A stretch of 64,000 nucleotides of DNA from Bacilli bacterium (GCA_016302505.1 JAEDNL010000001.1:1-64000), one strand, 5' to 3'. Numbered from the stretch's first letter, positions 16,554 through 24,793 are shown. Numbers and translations are program-made. Notes: generated by a model from the letters alone, not told the origin.

Positions 16554-17610
16554 TGTTGATAATAAAGTAAAAAATATATATTATATGTTATGTTATTCAT
16601 TTTATGGAGAATTGTTGAATGAAAAGGATGAGGCTGAGTTAGGCTCTGAGGCATTTGATAATATATATAATTTATTTTCTTTATTATTATGTCTTATTTT
16701 AAAAAAAGAAGTTAAAAAAGGATTGCACAGAGAGTATATAGGTACAAATGATGAACTTGGAACTATTAGAGGAAAAATAAACATAAATGAAACAATTAAC
16801 AAGAATTCACTAACAAGAAAAAAAGTATATTGTGAATTTGATGAGTATAATGAAAATTGTTTATTAAATAGAGTAATAAAAACAACAATGTATTATTTAA
16901 TTAAATCTAATAAAATAGGTAAAGTGTCAAAAGAATCTATAAAAAAATTATTAAACTATTTTAATAAGGTAGATATAATTGAAATTAAAACAATTAAATG
17001 GGATCGGATTAAATTTAATAGAAATAATATGTCATATAAATATATAGTTGATTTATGTAAGCTAATATTAAATGGATTGATAGTTAGTGATAAAAATGGC
17101 AATAACAAGTTTAAAGAATTCTTAGATGATACTAGAATTAGTGCAATATATGAAAATTTTATAAAGGAATATTATAGAAAACATTACCCTGAACTAAATG
17201 CTTGTTCAAAGAAATTATATTTAACAAATAAACCACTTACATCTTATATTCCAATGATGAAGACTGATATTACATTAACATATGAAGAAAGAATGTTAAT
17301 AATTGATGCTAAATTTTATAATAAAATATTACGAGATAATTACCTAAATGCAAGGTGCAAGACAATTTCAAATAATAACTTGTATCAAATATTAACTTAT
17401 GTGGATAACCAAGATCCACTGAAAAAAGGTAACGTTTATGGTATGTTACTTTATGCACAAACAACTGATGAACCATCTATATCAATTACCGATACATTAA
17501 ATCAACATAAAATAATGGTAAAAACATTAAATTTAAATGATGATTGGCAGAGTATAAGAGAAAGATTAAATATCATAGCAAATTGCTTTAAAACTGATAC
17601 TTTCCAATAA
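16546..17610 (+). CDS. mcrC: McrC-like nuclease subunit
   Basis: This 354-aa protein matches the McrC family. The N-terminal half is the partner-binding region. The C-terminal nuclease core is the PD-(D/E)XK type: MMKTDITL with Asp, then LIIDAKFY with the D-x-K pair, then YQILTYVD. With the McrB-like motor it would cut DNA lacking the paired methylation. Classical McrBC cuts methylated DNA, but linkage to two methyltransferases implies the opposite here, as in BsuMI and LlaJI. It is the last gene before a strong terminator. Confidence 0.85.
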   Translation: MINVDNKVKNIYYMLCYSFYGELLNEKDEAELGSEAFDNIYNLFSLLLCLILKKEVKKGLHREYIGTNDELGTIRGKININETINKNSLTRKKVYCEFDEYNENCLLNRVIKTTMYYLIKSNKIGKVSKESIKKLLNYFNKVDIIEIKTIKWDRIKFNRNNMSYKYIVDLCKLILNGLIVSDKNGNNKFKEFLDDTRISAIYENFIKEYYRKHYPELNACSKKLYLTNKPLTSYIPMMKTDITLTYEERMLIIDAKFYNKILRDNYLNARCKTISNNNLYQILTYVDNQDPLKKGNVYGMLLYAQTTDEPSISITDTLNQHKIMVKTLNLNDDWQSIRERLNIIANCFKTDTFQ

Positions 17611-17611
17611 A

Positions 17612-17637
17612 AAAAGTGGCAATTATTTGCCACTTTT
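17612..17637. terminator. terminator after the restriction operon
   Basis: An 11-bp perfect stem AAAAGTGGCAA/TTGCCACTTTT with loop TTAT lies two bases after the mcrC stop and works in either direction by its A and T flanks. A TATAAT at 17642-17647 right after it is the likely -10 of the next gene. Confidence 0.8.
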
Positions 17638-17673
17638 ATGCTATAATAATAGCTAAAATGTGGGGTGATTAAT

Positions 17674-18609
17674 TTGACTGAAGAAGCAATAGAAAAAATA
17701 AAATCAGAATTAACAGATGATCAAATAATGCAACTAGTATATTTATTACAAAAAGATAAACTTGTTGAGTTAAAAGAACTAGCACGTAAAAAATGTAAGA
17801 CTAAATTTGTCAATGTAATGAGAAGATATGTTAATAAGTTTTTTAAAGACTTAGAAAATGATAAAGAATTTAAAAGACCAGAAACAGTAAACTTATTAAA
17901 TCAAACTAGAAAAACGTTGAAAAATGTTTATAAATTTATTAAAAATAAAGAAGTAGTTGATGCTAATTCATTATTAAGATCTGCATTTGAAAACTTAATA
18001 ATGGGTATGATGATTAATGAAAGTGAAGATACCTATAAGGAGTTTATTAATTTATCTATAGATGATACAACTAGACAATATACTAAACCTCAAAAATTAA
18101 GAAATGATTTTAGAAAAGTATTACGTAAATTAGATGGTGATTTATTTATAGATATGAATAGTAGAGATTTAAAGGATTTTCTTGATGAGTTCTATGATAA
18201 GATGTGTTTATTTACTCATAGTACTATATTAGTCAATGCTATGATAGAAATAGAAAAAGATGATGATTTAGATATATATGTCGTAGCTTTAAAACAGAAT
18301 ACTTATTTTGTAGAATTGCTATTATATTTATGTTTAAAGTATCTTTGTAATTATAAAAAAGATCCAATTGATATTACATATTTATTATTAGGCTGGTATG
18401 TTTTAATTAGTGATGTTTCTAAAGAAAAAATCACACCAGAAAAGATGAAAAAACTAAATAAATTGTTATATGCCGATTTTAATAAGGAATATTTGGAAAA
18501 GAATAAAGAAAATGTTGATTTTTTGACAGAAGAAGCAAAAAAATTACAAGAAGATATACAAAAAAATCCTACTGGATTTGTAGAACTTCTTACAACATTA
18601 GTTAAATAA
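17674..18609 (+). CDS. unrecognised helical protein, last cargo gene; DUF5677/HEPN-like traits
   Basis: The protein is about 311 aa starting at TTG 17674 (a GTG at 17665 overlaps the GGGGTGAT ribosome site and is less likely). It is helical throughout. NSLLRSAFENLIMGMMI followed by DEFYDKMCLFTHST resembles the arrangement in DUF5677-type helical proteins, but no R-x4-H nuclease motif is visible. The C-terminal 60 residues are charged. It has its own promoter after the mcrC terminator and is the last gene before the right end. As cargo beside defence genes it may be another defence or regulatory gene; function unknown. Confidence 0.6.
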   Translation: MTEEAIEKIKSELTDDQIMQLVYLLQKDKLVELKELARKKCKTKFVNVMRRYVNKFFKDLENDKEFKRPETVNLLNQTRKTLKNVYKFIKNKEVVDANSLLRSAFENLIMGMMINESEDTYKEFINLSIDDTTRQYTKPQKLRNDFRKVLRKLDGDLFIDMNSRDLKDFLDEFYDKMCLFTHSTILVNAMIEIEKDDDLDIYVVALKQNTYFVELLLYLCLKYLCNYKKDPIDITYLLLGWYVLISDVSKEKITPEKMKKLNKLLYADFNKEYLEKNKENVDFLTEEAKKLQEDIQKNPTGFVELLTTLVK

Positions 18610-18612
18610 TTT

Positions 18613-18643
18613 TAGGTACGTAATTAGATGCGTAAAGTACCTA
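18613..18643. repeat. right arm-type repeats
   Basis: TAGGTACGTAA at 18613-18623 repeats 81-91 of the left end. A GCGTAA follows at about 18630 and an inverted GTACCTA at 18637-18643, so that TTTTAGGTAC and GTACCTAAAA bracket the segment. These probably bind integrase arms or excisionase. Confidence 0.5.
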
Positions 18644-18750
18644 AAAACATATAAATTTGCATAAACTTAAATAAACTGATATGTATATAAACCTTTATAA
18701 ATAAAGGGTTTTATATATTTTATAAATATTGACAATATGGAACTCAGTCG

Positions 18751-18800
18751 CCCCCTGAAGAGAGCGAAAGCTCTCATTTTTGTTTGTATTAAAGGATTTG
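18751..18800 (+). repeat. attR: right direct repeat with terminator hairpin
   Basis: This is the right copy of the 1-50 repeat. It carries GAGAGC-GAAA-GCTCTC and the same T-rich tail and AAAGGATTTG end. Relative to the left copy, 13:22 changes from G-C to A-T and 14:21 from C-G to G-C, so both copies fold; two other changes are in the tail. It marks the element/chromosome junction. Confidence 0.8.
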
Positions 18801-18881
18801 CAATAGTCACAAAAATTTTAGGCGACATTTTTTTAATTTTTACTTTGCTATGATATAATATTTTCATAAGTAGGTGATGTT
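18801..18881 (+). promoter_or_regulatory. promoter region of the double-HEPN gene
   Basis: A TATAAT lies at about 18853-18858, some 25 bases before the ATG, and AGGTGAT precedes the start by four bases. No operator-like repeat was seen. Confidence 0.4.
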
Positions 18882-20552
18882 ATGGATAAATTAAATTCGG
18901 CTTTATCTTATTATAATGGAGTTAAAGCTTATTCGTTTTTTTTACTTAATCAATTCGGAGATACTTCCTTTGATGGAGGTTTAATTCTAGAGAAAAATAA
19001 TTATAATGCGGCAAAGGTTGCATTTATAAGTAGTATACTTCTTGGGGCAAAAGAGGATATAGTAGAAAAGTTACCTAATTTAGAATTTGGTTCTTTAATA
19101 TATGAAGATGATCTTATTAAGAATGTTAAATTAATAGCAACGAAAGATAAAGATGATTATGTTATAGATAATTATAAATTTAGTTCAGCTGCTGAAGTGG
19201 TAGCAATGATTAGAAATAAGTTTGCTCATGGAAATTTTGAGCTAGATCTTGAACATAGTAGAATAATATTTGATTTTGCTGGAACTAAAGTTAAATTAAA
19301 TATAGATAAATTAACTAACTTCGTGGTAATTGCATTAAATAATTATTATGAAAAATCTCAAAACAAAAAATATTATAAGGTTATATTAGAAAGTGATAAA
19401 GTTCTTGCAGATCGTAAAAAAACTTTTTCTAGTCCTACTGATGTTAAAACCTTTATATTAAATTTAAATAAATTTTCGGTATCATTAAAAAGAAAAGATG
19501 GAGAAATTATTCCTCATGATTTGAAGTCTATACTTGATGGGGTTGTTAATGGATATAAAAAAGATATGAACCTTAAGGTATTTTTAACTTTTAAACATTT
19601 TATTAATGATGAATATGATTTGGATTGGGGTAAAAGCAAAGTAGTAATTGATGATATTGATGATTTTTCTATGGTTATGTATAATCAAGTGAAAGAGTTA
19701 GATTATGATTCTGCGGTAAATTTTGTAATGAATTCTGTCGCTGATGTAATACTTAAAAATAACAAGACATCTCACATGACTTCGTCGCTAAGGAACTTAT
19801 TACTACTAGATGCGACTTATCATACTAATTCAATTTCTAAAGATAAGTTATTTAATTATTTGAGTGATAAATTTGGTAATTACTTTTTTATAGGTAATAG
19901 AGAACTAGCTTCTTCTAGTATTTGCTTGTTTCAAACATTATTTGCATACTTGCATGACGATTATTTTGATAATGATAATAAATATACTAGTTTACCAAAT
20001 AATGGTCTTAAATATGCTGCTTTAGATGTGTCTTGTTTTAATATTGATTATTTAAAAGCAGATAGAAAAGTAATTAATCAATACTTGGAGGTTTATAATG
20101 GTGCTAGCAAGAGATTACTAGAAATAAGAAATAAGATTAACCAAAATACTTTAAGTTTAAATGTTGTTAAGCAAAAAGGCAATTTAAAAGCAGTAAGCGT
20201 GTTGAGTCAAAATATTGCAAATGAAAAACTCTTGGAAGCACAGTATGCTCAAGATGAAATTAATGCTAAGGCTAGTTATGATGAGGCGATTTTATATGAG
20301 GCAAATAATCTCGATTTAATTAAAAATAGAGCAATCATTAATGGAATAAGAAATAGCATAGCTCATGGTAATTATACATTTTATGTAGAAGATGGGGTTT
20401 CTAAAATATTATTTGAGGATTTATATGAGGGTGAATGCACTTTTAGAGCAAGTGTTTCTGTTGTTGATTTTTTGAATTTTATTTATGCTAGTGAAGCAAT
20501 TGTAACAAGTTTTATTAATAGTAAAATTAAGGTAAATGACGCTTCTCTTTAA
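18882..20552 (+). CDS. unknown protein with two HEPN-type R-x4-H motifs
   Basis: This 556-aa protein is the first chromosomal gene after the element. Two separated copies of the same motif are visible: IRNKFAHGNF (R111, H116) and IRNSIAHGNY (R490, H495). RN-x3-H with following G-N is the signature of HEPN domains, many of which are metal-independent RNases, so the protein looks like a two-domain HEPN protein with a long helical middle. No CRISPR array or antitoxin gene is adjacent. It may be an RNase toxin or defence effector, or a non-catalytic HEPN protein. The start is set by AGGTGAT and ATG. Function is not established. Confidence 0.7.
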   Translation: MDKLNSALSYYNGVKAYSFFLLNQFGDTSFDGGLILEKNNYNAAKVAFISSILLGAKEDIVEKLPNLEFGSLIYEDDLIKNVKLIATKDKDDYVIDNYKFSSAAEVVAMIRNKFAHGNFELDLEHSRIIFDFAGTKVKLNIDKLTNFVVIALNNYYEKSQNKKYYKVILESDKVLADRKKTFSSPTDVKTFILNLNKFSVSLKRKDGEIIPHDLKSILDGVVNGYKKDMNLKVFLTFKHFINDEYDLDWGKSKVVIDDIDDFSMVMYNQVKELDYDSAVNFVMNSVADVILKNNKTSHMTSSLRNLLLLDATYHTNSISKDKLFNYLSDKFGNYFFIGNRELASSSICLFQTLFAYLHDDYFDNDNKYTSLPNNGLKYAALDVSCFNIDYLKADRKVINQYLEVYNGASKRLLEIRNKINQNTLSLNVVKQKGNLKAVSVLSQNIANEKLLEAQYAQDEINAKASYDEAILYEANNLDLIKNRAIINGIRNSIAHGNYTFYVEDGVSKILFEDLYEGECTFRASVSVVDFLNFIYASEAIVTSFINSKIKVNDASL

Positions 20553-20625
20553 GTAGTGAATAAAGGCTAATTTATTGTAAATAATAGTAATAGATGGTAT
20601 AATTTTATTGATTGTAGGTGGTATT

Positions 20626-21789
20626 TTGTATAGAAAAACTTACGCACTCATTGATTGTGATGTAATAAAAAGTAATATTGAAAAAATAAGAGAAACTTAT
20701 AATGATTATAAATATTATTTTGGAGTTGTTAAAGCTAATGCTTATGGTCATGGAATATATGTTATTAATGCGATGATTGATGCAGGAATAAATTATTTGG
20801 CAGTAGCCACATTGGAAGAGGCTTTAAATATTAGAAAATTGAATAAAAAGATTTCGGTTATAGTACTTGAACCAATAGATGCTTCTAATGCCAAGGTTGC
20901 TGCACTAAATAATATAACTATTACAATAGATGATGTAGAAAACTTTAAGGATATCTTAAATCAAAAAGTTAAACTAAAATTTCACATGAAAATTGATACT
21001 GGGATGAATAGATTTGGTTTAAAGAAGAGTGAAGATGCTGATTATATTTATAAGAATTCAAATAATATACTTGTTTTGGAAGGAATTTTTACTCAGCTTT
21101 ATTCAGGATTTGGAGAAGAATTAAAAAAAGAGGAAAATAGATTTTTGGAAATTACAAAAAATATTGATTTATCAAAAGTGCCAATTGTTCATTTGGATCG
21201 TTCATTAACTTTAGAACAGCACGAAAGGTTCTCTTTTGCAAATGGCGTAAGACTAGGAATAATTATGTATGGATTTCCTAAGAGAGTGTATCAGCCATCT
21301 TTAAAAAGACGAATATATAATTTTGTACTTAGAAAAAAAACGACTAGTGAAGAAAGCGTTCTTAAATTAAATACAGCATTTAAGTTTTATACAACTGTAA
21401 TGGAAACAAAAAGTGTATTGCCTGGAGAAGTAGTTGGGTATGGTGGTATGTATGATAGTAAAGAAAATAGTAAGATTGCTATTTTACCTTATGGATTTGC
21501 TGATTTTACGTTTATTAAGCCAACTAACGTGTATATTAAAAATAGGAAATATAAAATTATAACTAATTATATGGATATAACAAGTGTTATAGTTGATGAT
21601 TCAGTTAAATCAGGTGACATGGTAGAAATATTTGGTGATATAATTAAAATTAGAGAAGCAGCAGAAGAAGCAGGCGTAAATGTTTATAAGCTTCTTTGCA
21701 GTGTTACAACTAGAGTACCACGGGTTTATAAGTATCAGAATAAAGAGGTAGAGGTTAATTATTTAGGAGGATTAGATGAAAAAATTTAG
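20626..21789 (+). CDS. alr: alanine-racemase-like PLP enzyme
   Basis: This 387-aa fold-type III PLP enzyme has the PLP lysine in VVKANAYGHG, the KIDTGMNRFG segment, VRLGIIMYG, a second-domain tyrosine region (VGYGGMYDS) and MDITSVIVDD. It should interconvert L- and D-amino acids, probably alanine, supplying D-amino acid for cell-wall precursors. TTG at 20626 is preferred as start because AGGTGGT sits four bases before it, matching nearby genes. It overlaps the ATP-grasp gene by 14 bases. That coupling suggests the racemase product is the ligase substrate, so the substrate might be Asp or Ser rather than Ala. Confidence 0.85.
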   Translation: MYRKTYALIDCDVIKSNIEKIRETYNDYKYYFGVVKANAYGHGIYVINAMIDAGINYLAVATLEEALNIRKLNKKISVIVLEPIDASNAKVAALNNITITIDDVENFKDILNQKVKLKFHMKIDTGMNRFGLKKSEDADYIYKNSNNILVLEGIFTQLYSGFGEELKKEENRFLEITKNIDLSKVPIVHLDRSLTLEQHERFSFANGVRLGIIMYGFPKRVYQPSLKRRIYNFVLRKKTTSEESVLKLNTAFKFYTTVMETKSVLPGEVVGYGGMYDSKENSKIAILPYGFADFTFIKPTNVYIKNRKYKIITNYMDITSVIVDDSVKSGDMVEIFGDIIKIREAAEEAGVNVYKLLCSVTTRVPRVYKYQNKEVEVNYLGGLDEKI

Positions 21790-23011
21790 AGCTTTAATTA
21801 TTGGAAATGATATAAATGCATATTATTTGGCGAGATGTTATCATGAATTTACTGGAGAAAAAGCTGATTTACTTGCTAATTATATTGCTGGGGAAAAACC
21901 ATTTTCATATACAAGATATACGAATATTTTAAACATTAGATATCGTGAAAATCTATGGGATGAAAAAGTGTTTTTAGAGGAATTAGATTTGTATTTTAAT
22001 GAACATAAGAAAGAAAAGATTTTACTTGTTAGTAGTAATGAGACTTACGGTGAGTTTATTGCTAAAAATAAAGCAAAGTTAAAAAAGAAATTTTTCTTTA
22101 ATTATCCTAGTGTTAAGTTACAACATACTTTAGTAAATAAAGAGGATTTTTATAAGACTTATGCTGATTATGAAATAGATTTACCTAGATCAATTTATTA
22201 TGATTGTACAAAGGATGAAAAAATAAATGAATGTGATATTACTTTTCCAGTAATTGTTAAACCAGCAAATGTAATTCTTTTTAAGCATATTAGTTTTGCT
22301 GGGAAAAAGAAAATTTACAAATTAGAAAATATGGAAGAACTTAATGATGTTATTAATAAGTTTAAAAAAGGAAATTATACTGATACGATAATTATTCAAG
22401 AGTATATTCCTGGAGATGATTCTCATTTGTTTGATGCTGTGGTTTATGCTGATAAAAATAAAAAAGTTAAGATGGTATCATTTGCTCAAATTGGCTTACA
22501 AGAACATGCACCAAGAATGATTGGTAACGCAGCGGTTATTATTAATGGGTATTCTCAGTATCCAGGAGTAGAAGAGCAAATTGAAAAGATTAGAAAGTTT
22601 ACTGAAAAAATTGGTTATCAGGGTTTTGCAGAATTTGATATGAAATATGATGCAAGAGATGGTAAGTATAAAGTTATGGAGATTAATGCAAGACAGGGAA
22701 GATGTTCTTATTATATTGTGCCTGCTGGTTTTAATTTAATAGAGTTACTTTATAAAGATTTAATTGAAGGCAAAGATTTAAAATATAAAGTTTGCAATAA
22801 AGAAGTTTTAGAGACTTTTGTACCTAAAAAGGTTGTGAAAAAATACATAACTAATGAAGAATATAAAGCAAAAGTATTATCTATGTGGAAAGATAGAGTT
22901 GAGGCTTTAAATTATAAAAAAGATACAAGTTTTTTAAGAAAATTATTATTAATTAAGATTAGATATAACTATATTAAAGATTATAAAAATTTTAAATGGG
23001 ACTGGAAATAG
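21776..23011 (+). CDS. ATP-grasp carboxylate-amine ligase, probable D-amino-acid ligase for peptidoglycan
   Basis: This 411-aa ATP-grasp protein begins with a Rossmann-like region (ALIIGNDINAYYLARCYHE), as in D-aspartate ligases of the Aslfm type. The grasp core includes FPVIVKPAN, IIIQEYIPGDDSHLFD and the metal-binding VMEINARQGR. The family adds D-aspartate or a similar acid to the stem-peptide lysine of peptidoglycan. In Enterococcus faecium the ligase is paired with a racemase; here it overlaps the racemase-like gene. Substrate is inferred; other carboxylate-amine ligases share the fold. TAGGAGG precedes the ATG. Confidence 0.75.
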   Translation: MKKFRALIIGNDINAYYLARCYHEFTGEKADLLANYIAGEKPFSYTRYTNILNIRYRENLWDEKVFLEELDLYFNEHKKEKILLVSSNETYGEFIAKNKAKLKKKFFFNYPSVKLQHTLVNKEDFYKTYADYEIDLPRSIYYDCTKDEKINECDITFPVIVKPANVILFKHISFAGKKKIYKLENMEELNDVINKFKKGNYTDTIIIQEYIPGDDSHLFDAVVYADKNKKVKMVSFAQIGLQEHAPRMIGNAAVIINGYSQYPGVEEQIEKIRKFTEKIGYQGFAEFDMKYDARDGKYKVMEINARQGRCSYYIVPAGFNLIELLYKDLIEGKDLKYKVCNKEVLETFVPKKVVKKYITNEEYKAKVLSMWKDRVEALNYKKDTSFLRKLLLIKIRYNYIKDYKNFKWDWK

Positions 23012-23070
23012 TTCCTTTTTTTTGCTTGCTTGTAGGTTTATAATTTTTGATTTTGGGAATAATAATAGTG

Positions 23071-23406
23071 ATGATGTTTATGAAGAAGTTTACTATTTTC
23101 TTTTTTTTATTAAATTTATGTGGAGTGGTTATTGCCAAGGGGATAAATCAGTCCTATGCGTTTGATAATAGTTATGTTGATTATCCAGTAGGAGTAACTA
23201 CTTTAAATGGGATAAATTATATTAATAGTAATAATGTACTTAAAGTTTGTTCTTATGAATATTGCTATGATTATAAGGGTGGCGAAATGCAAGCGTATTT
23301 AAAGAATTTTGCTGTTTATTTAGATTCTGTGTATGATGATGATTATAAGATTTTAGTCTATTTTAAGGGGTATCCGATTACAAAAATATACTACGCTAAA
23401 GATTAA
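23071..23406 (+). CDS. small secreted protein of unknown function
   Basis: The protein is about 111 aa with a Sec-type signal sequence (MKKFTIFFFLLNLCGVVIA) and a mature part rich in Tyr and Asp, with two Cys in CSYEYCYDY. No lipobox is evident. A -10 (TATAAT) at about 23038 places transcription after the earliest in-frame starts, so ATG 23071, 23074 or 23080 is likely. The end overlaps the 3' end of the opposing helicase gene by 11 bases. No family recognised. Confidence 0.55.
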   Translation: MMFMKKFTIFFFLLNLCGVVIAKGINQSYAFDNSYVDYPVGVTTLNGINYINSNNVLKVCSYEYCYDYKGGEMQAYLKNFAVYLDSVYDDDYKILVYFKGYPITKIYYAKD

Positions 23407-24751
23407 TAATTTCTATGTAGTCTTTACCGTATTTTTTTATTTCTTTGATAAATACGGATTCATTGTTGTTGGGAACTACTAAGTAAGTGTAATTTTTGGA
23501 ACGAGTTAGGGCGACATAAAATAGTCGTCTTTCTTCTTCGTCTTTAAAAGTATCACCTTTTATAATTTTATCTAATAATTTAGGGTTAGGGATTCTGCTA
23601 GGCAAACTGTTTGATTTATTTTCAAGGTTTACTATGATAGTATTGTCAAATTCTAAACCTTTTGATTTGTGAATGGTTAAAAAGCGAATGTTTTCAGTTT
23701 CTTCTATGAAGAACTTTTCTTTATCTTTATTATTTCTACCCATTATTAATATTGAGCCTTCAAGAGTGTTTACTATTTTGTTAATAATATTTTTGGAGTT
23801 TTTATAGTAAACTATTTTGATTGGTTTAGTAAGATTTTTTTGGCAAATAGTATTTTTAGGAATTTGATGTTTATTTTGCATGATGAATTTATTAGCTAGG
23901 TTTATAGTTTCTTGGTTGTTACGATAATTTTGTACTAGTTTTAATATGTGAATTGTTGGAATGTACTTTTTTATATTAAGAAATATGTTTAAATCTAGAC
24001 CACTAAAACGATAGATGGATTGATAGTCGTCACCAACAAAGAATACTCTAGCATTATTCGCTTTTTTAATTGATAGAATTAAATTTAATCTGGTGTAAGA
24101 AGTGTCTTGAAATTCGTCAATAATAATAAATTTATAGGGTACACTTTTAGATTTGTTTTCTATTTGTTGTTGTGCGTTAATTATTAAATCATTAAAATCG
24201 TGAGTGCCAGAAGATGATAATTCGTTTTGATAGATTAAGTAAATCTCTATTATTATTTTTAAATAATCTTTATTTATAAAGTGAGATTTTTGATATAGAA
24301 CATAAAGACTGTCAATGGAAGAATAATTGGCTTTATATAGATTTATAAATGTTTTGATGTAGTTTTTAAGTTCATAAATGGGTGTTTCTATTTTAATTCT
24401 TTGAAGAGATTTATATGTATTTTTATTACTTTTAGCGTAACTTTCAAAATATTCGTTTATTATAAAGTTTAGCAAGTATTCGTTTGCTAATGTAAAGTTT
24501 TCATCTTTGATGATATTCATAGCTAGTTTATGAAATGTAAATATATCAATGTTTTTTTCGCATTTTTTCTTAATATCGTTAACGGATTCGTTGGTAAATG
24601 ATATTACTAGTATGTCTTTTTCTTTGTAGATGTTGTTTGCTAATAAGTAGTTAATTTTATTAATTATGGTAAATGTTTTTCCGGAGCCAGCGCCAGCGAT
24701 TAGGAGGGTGTCATCTAGACTTTGGACGGCTTTAATTTGTTCTTCATTCAT
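23396..24751 (-). CDS. UvrD/HelD-like superfamily 1 helicase
   Basis: This ~451-aa SF1A helicase is shorter than UvrD or PcrA. Motifs in order: Walker A LLIAGAGSGKTFTI, DEFQDTSYTR (motif II), VGDDYQSIYRFSG (III), LVQNYRNN (IV), TIHKSKGLEFD (V) and RRLFYVALTRSK (VI). The ATG at 24751 is preferred: TTGACA (24782-24787) and TATATT (24759-24764) place the transcription start at about this codon, giving a leaderless mRNA; the longer reading would begin inside the -35. It follows addA in the same direction after a terminator, so it is a separate unit. A DNA-repair role is likely. Confidence 0.85.
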   Translation of the reverse strand: MNEEQIKAVQSLDDTLLIAGAGSGKTFTIINKINYLLANNIYKEKDILVISFTNESVNDIKKKCEKNIDIFTFHKLAMNIIKDENFTLANEYLLNFIINEYFESYAKSNKNTYKSLQRIKIETPIYELKNYIKTFINLYKANYSSIDSLYVLYQKSHFINKDYLKIIIEIYLIYQNELSSSGTHDFNDLIINAQQQIENKSKSVPYKFIIIDEFQDTSYTRLNLILSIKKANNARVFFVGDDYQSIYRFSGLDLNIFLNIKKYIPTIHILKLVQNYRNNQETINLANKFIMQNKHQIPKNTICQKNLTKPIKIVYYKNSKNIINKIVNTLEGSILIMGRNNKDKEKFFIEETENIRFLTIHKSKGLEFDNTIIVNLENKSNSLPSRIPNPKLLDKIIKGDTFKDEEERRLFYVALTRSKNYTYLVVPNNNESVFIKEIKKYGKDYIEIINL

Positions 24752-24758
24752 GTTTGTT

Positions 24759-24787
24759 AATATATAAAATGATTTTGTTTTTGTCAA
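24759..24787 (-). promoter_or_regulatory. promoter giving a leaderless helicase mRNA
   Basis: TTGACA, a 17-base spacer and TATATT on the minus strand end seven bases before the ATG at 24751. No ribosome-binding site lies between. Confidence 0.6.
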
Positions 24788-24793
24788 TAAAAA

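Noticed and set aside
14589..17610. Stand-alone type IV McrBC (methyl-directed) system
   Set aside because: The genes overlap an operon with two m5C methyltransferases, which would make methyl-directed cutting self-harming unless the motif is exempt.
18667..18867. A 66-aa minus-strand frame across attR
   Set aside because: It runs through the terminator hairpin and the double-HEPN promoter, has no ribosome site and no similarity.
18882..20552. Cas13-like CRISPR effector
   Set aside because: Two R-x4-H motifs fit, but the protein is about half the size of Cas13, and no repeats or spacers are present in the window.
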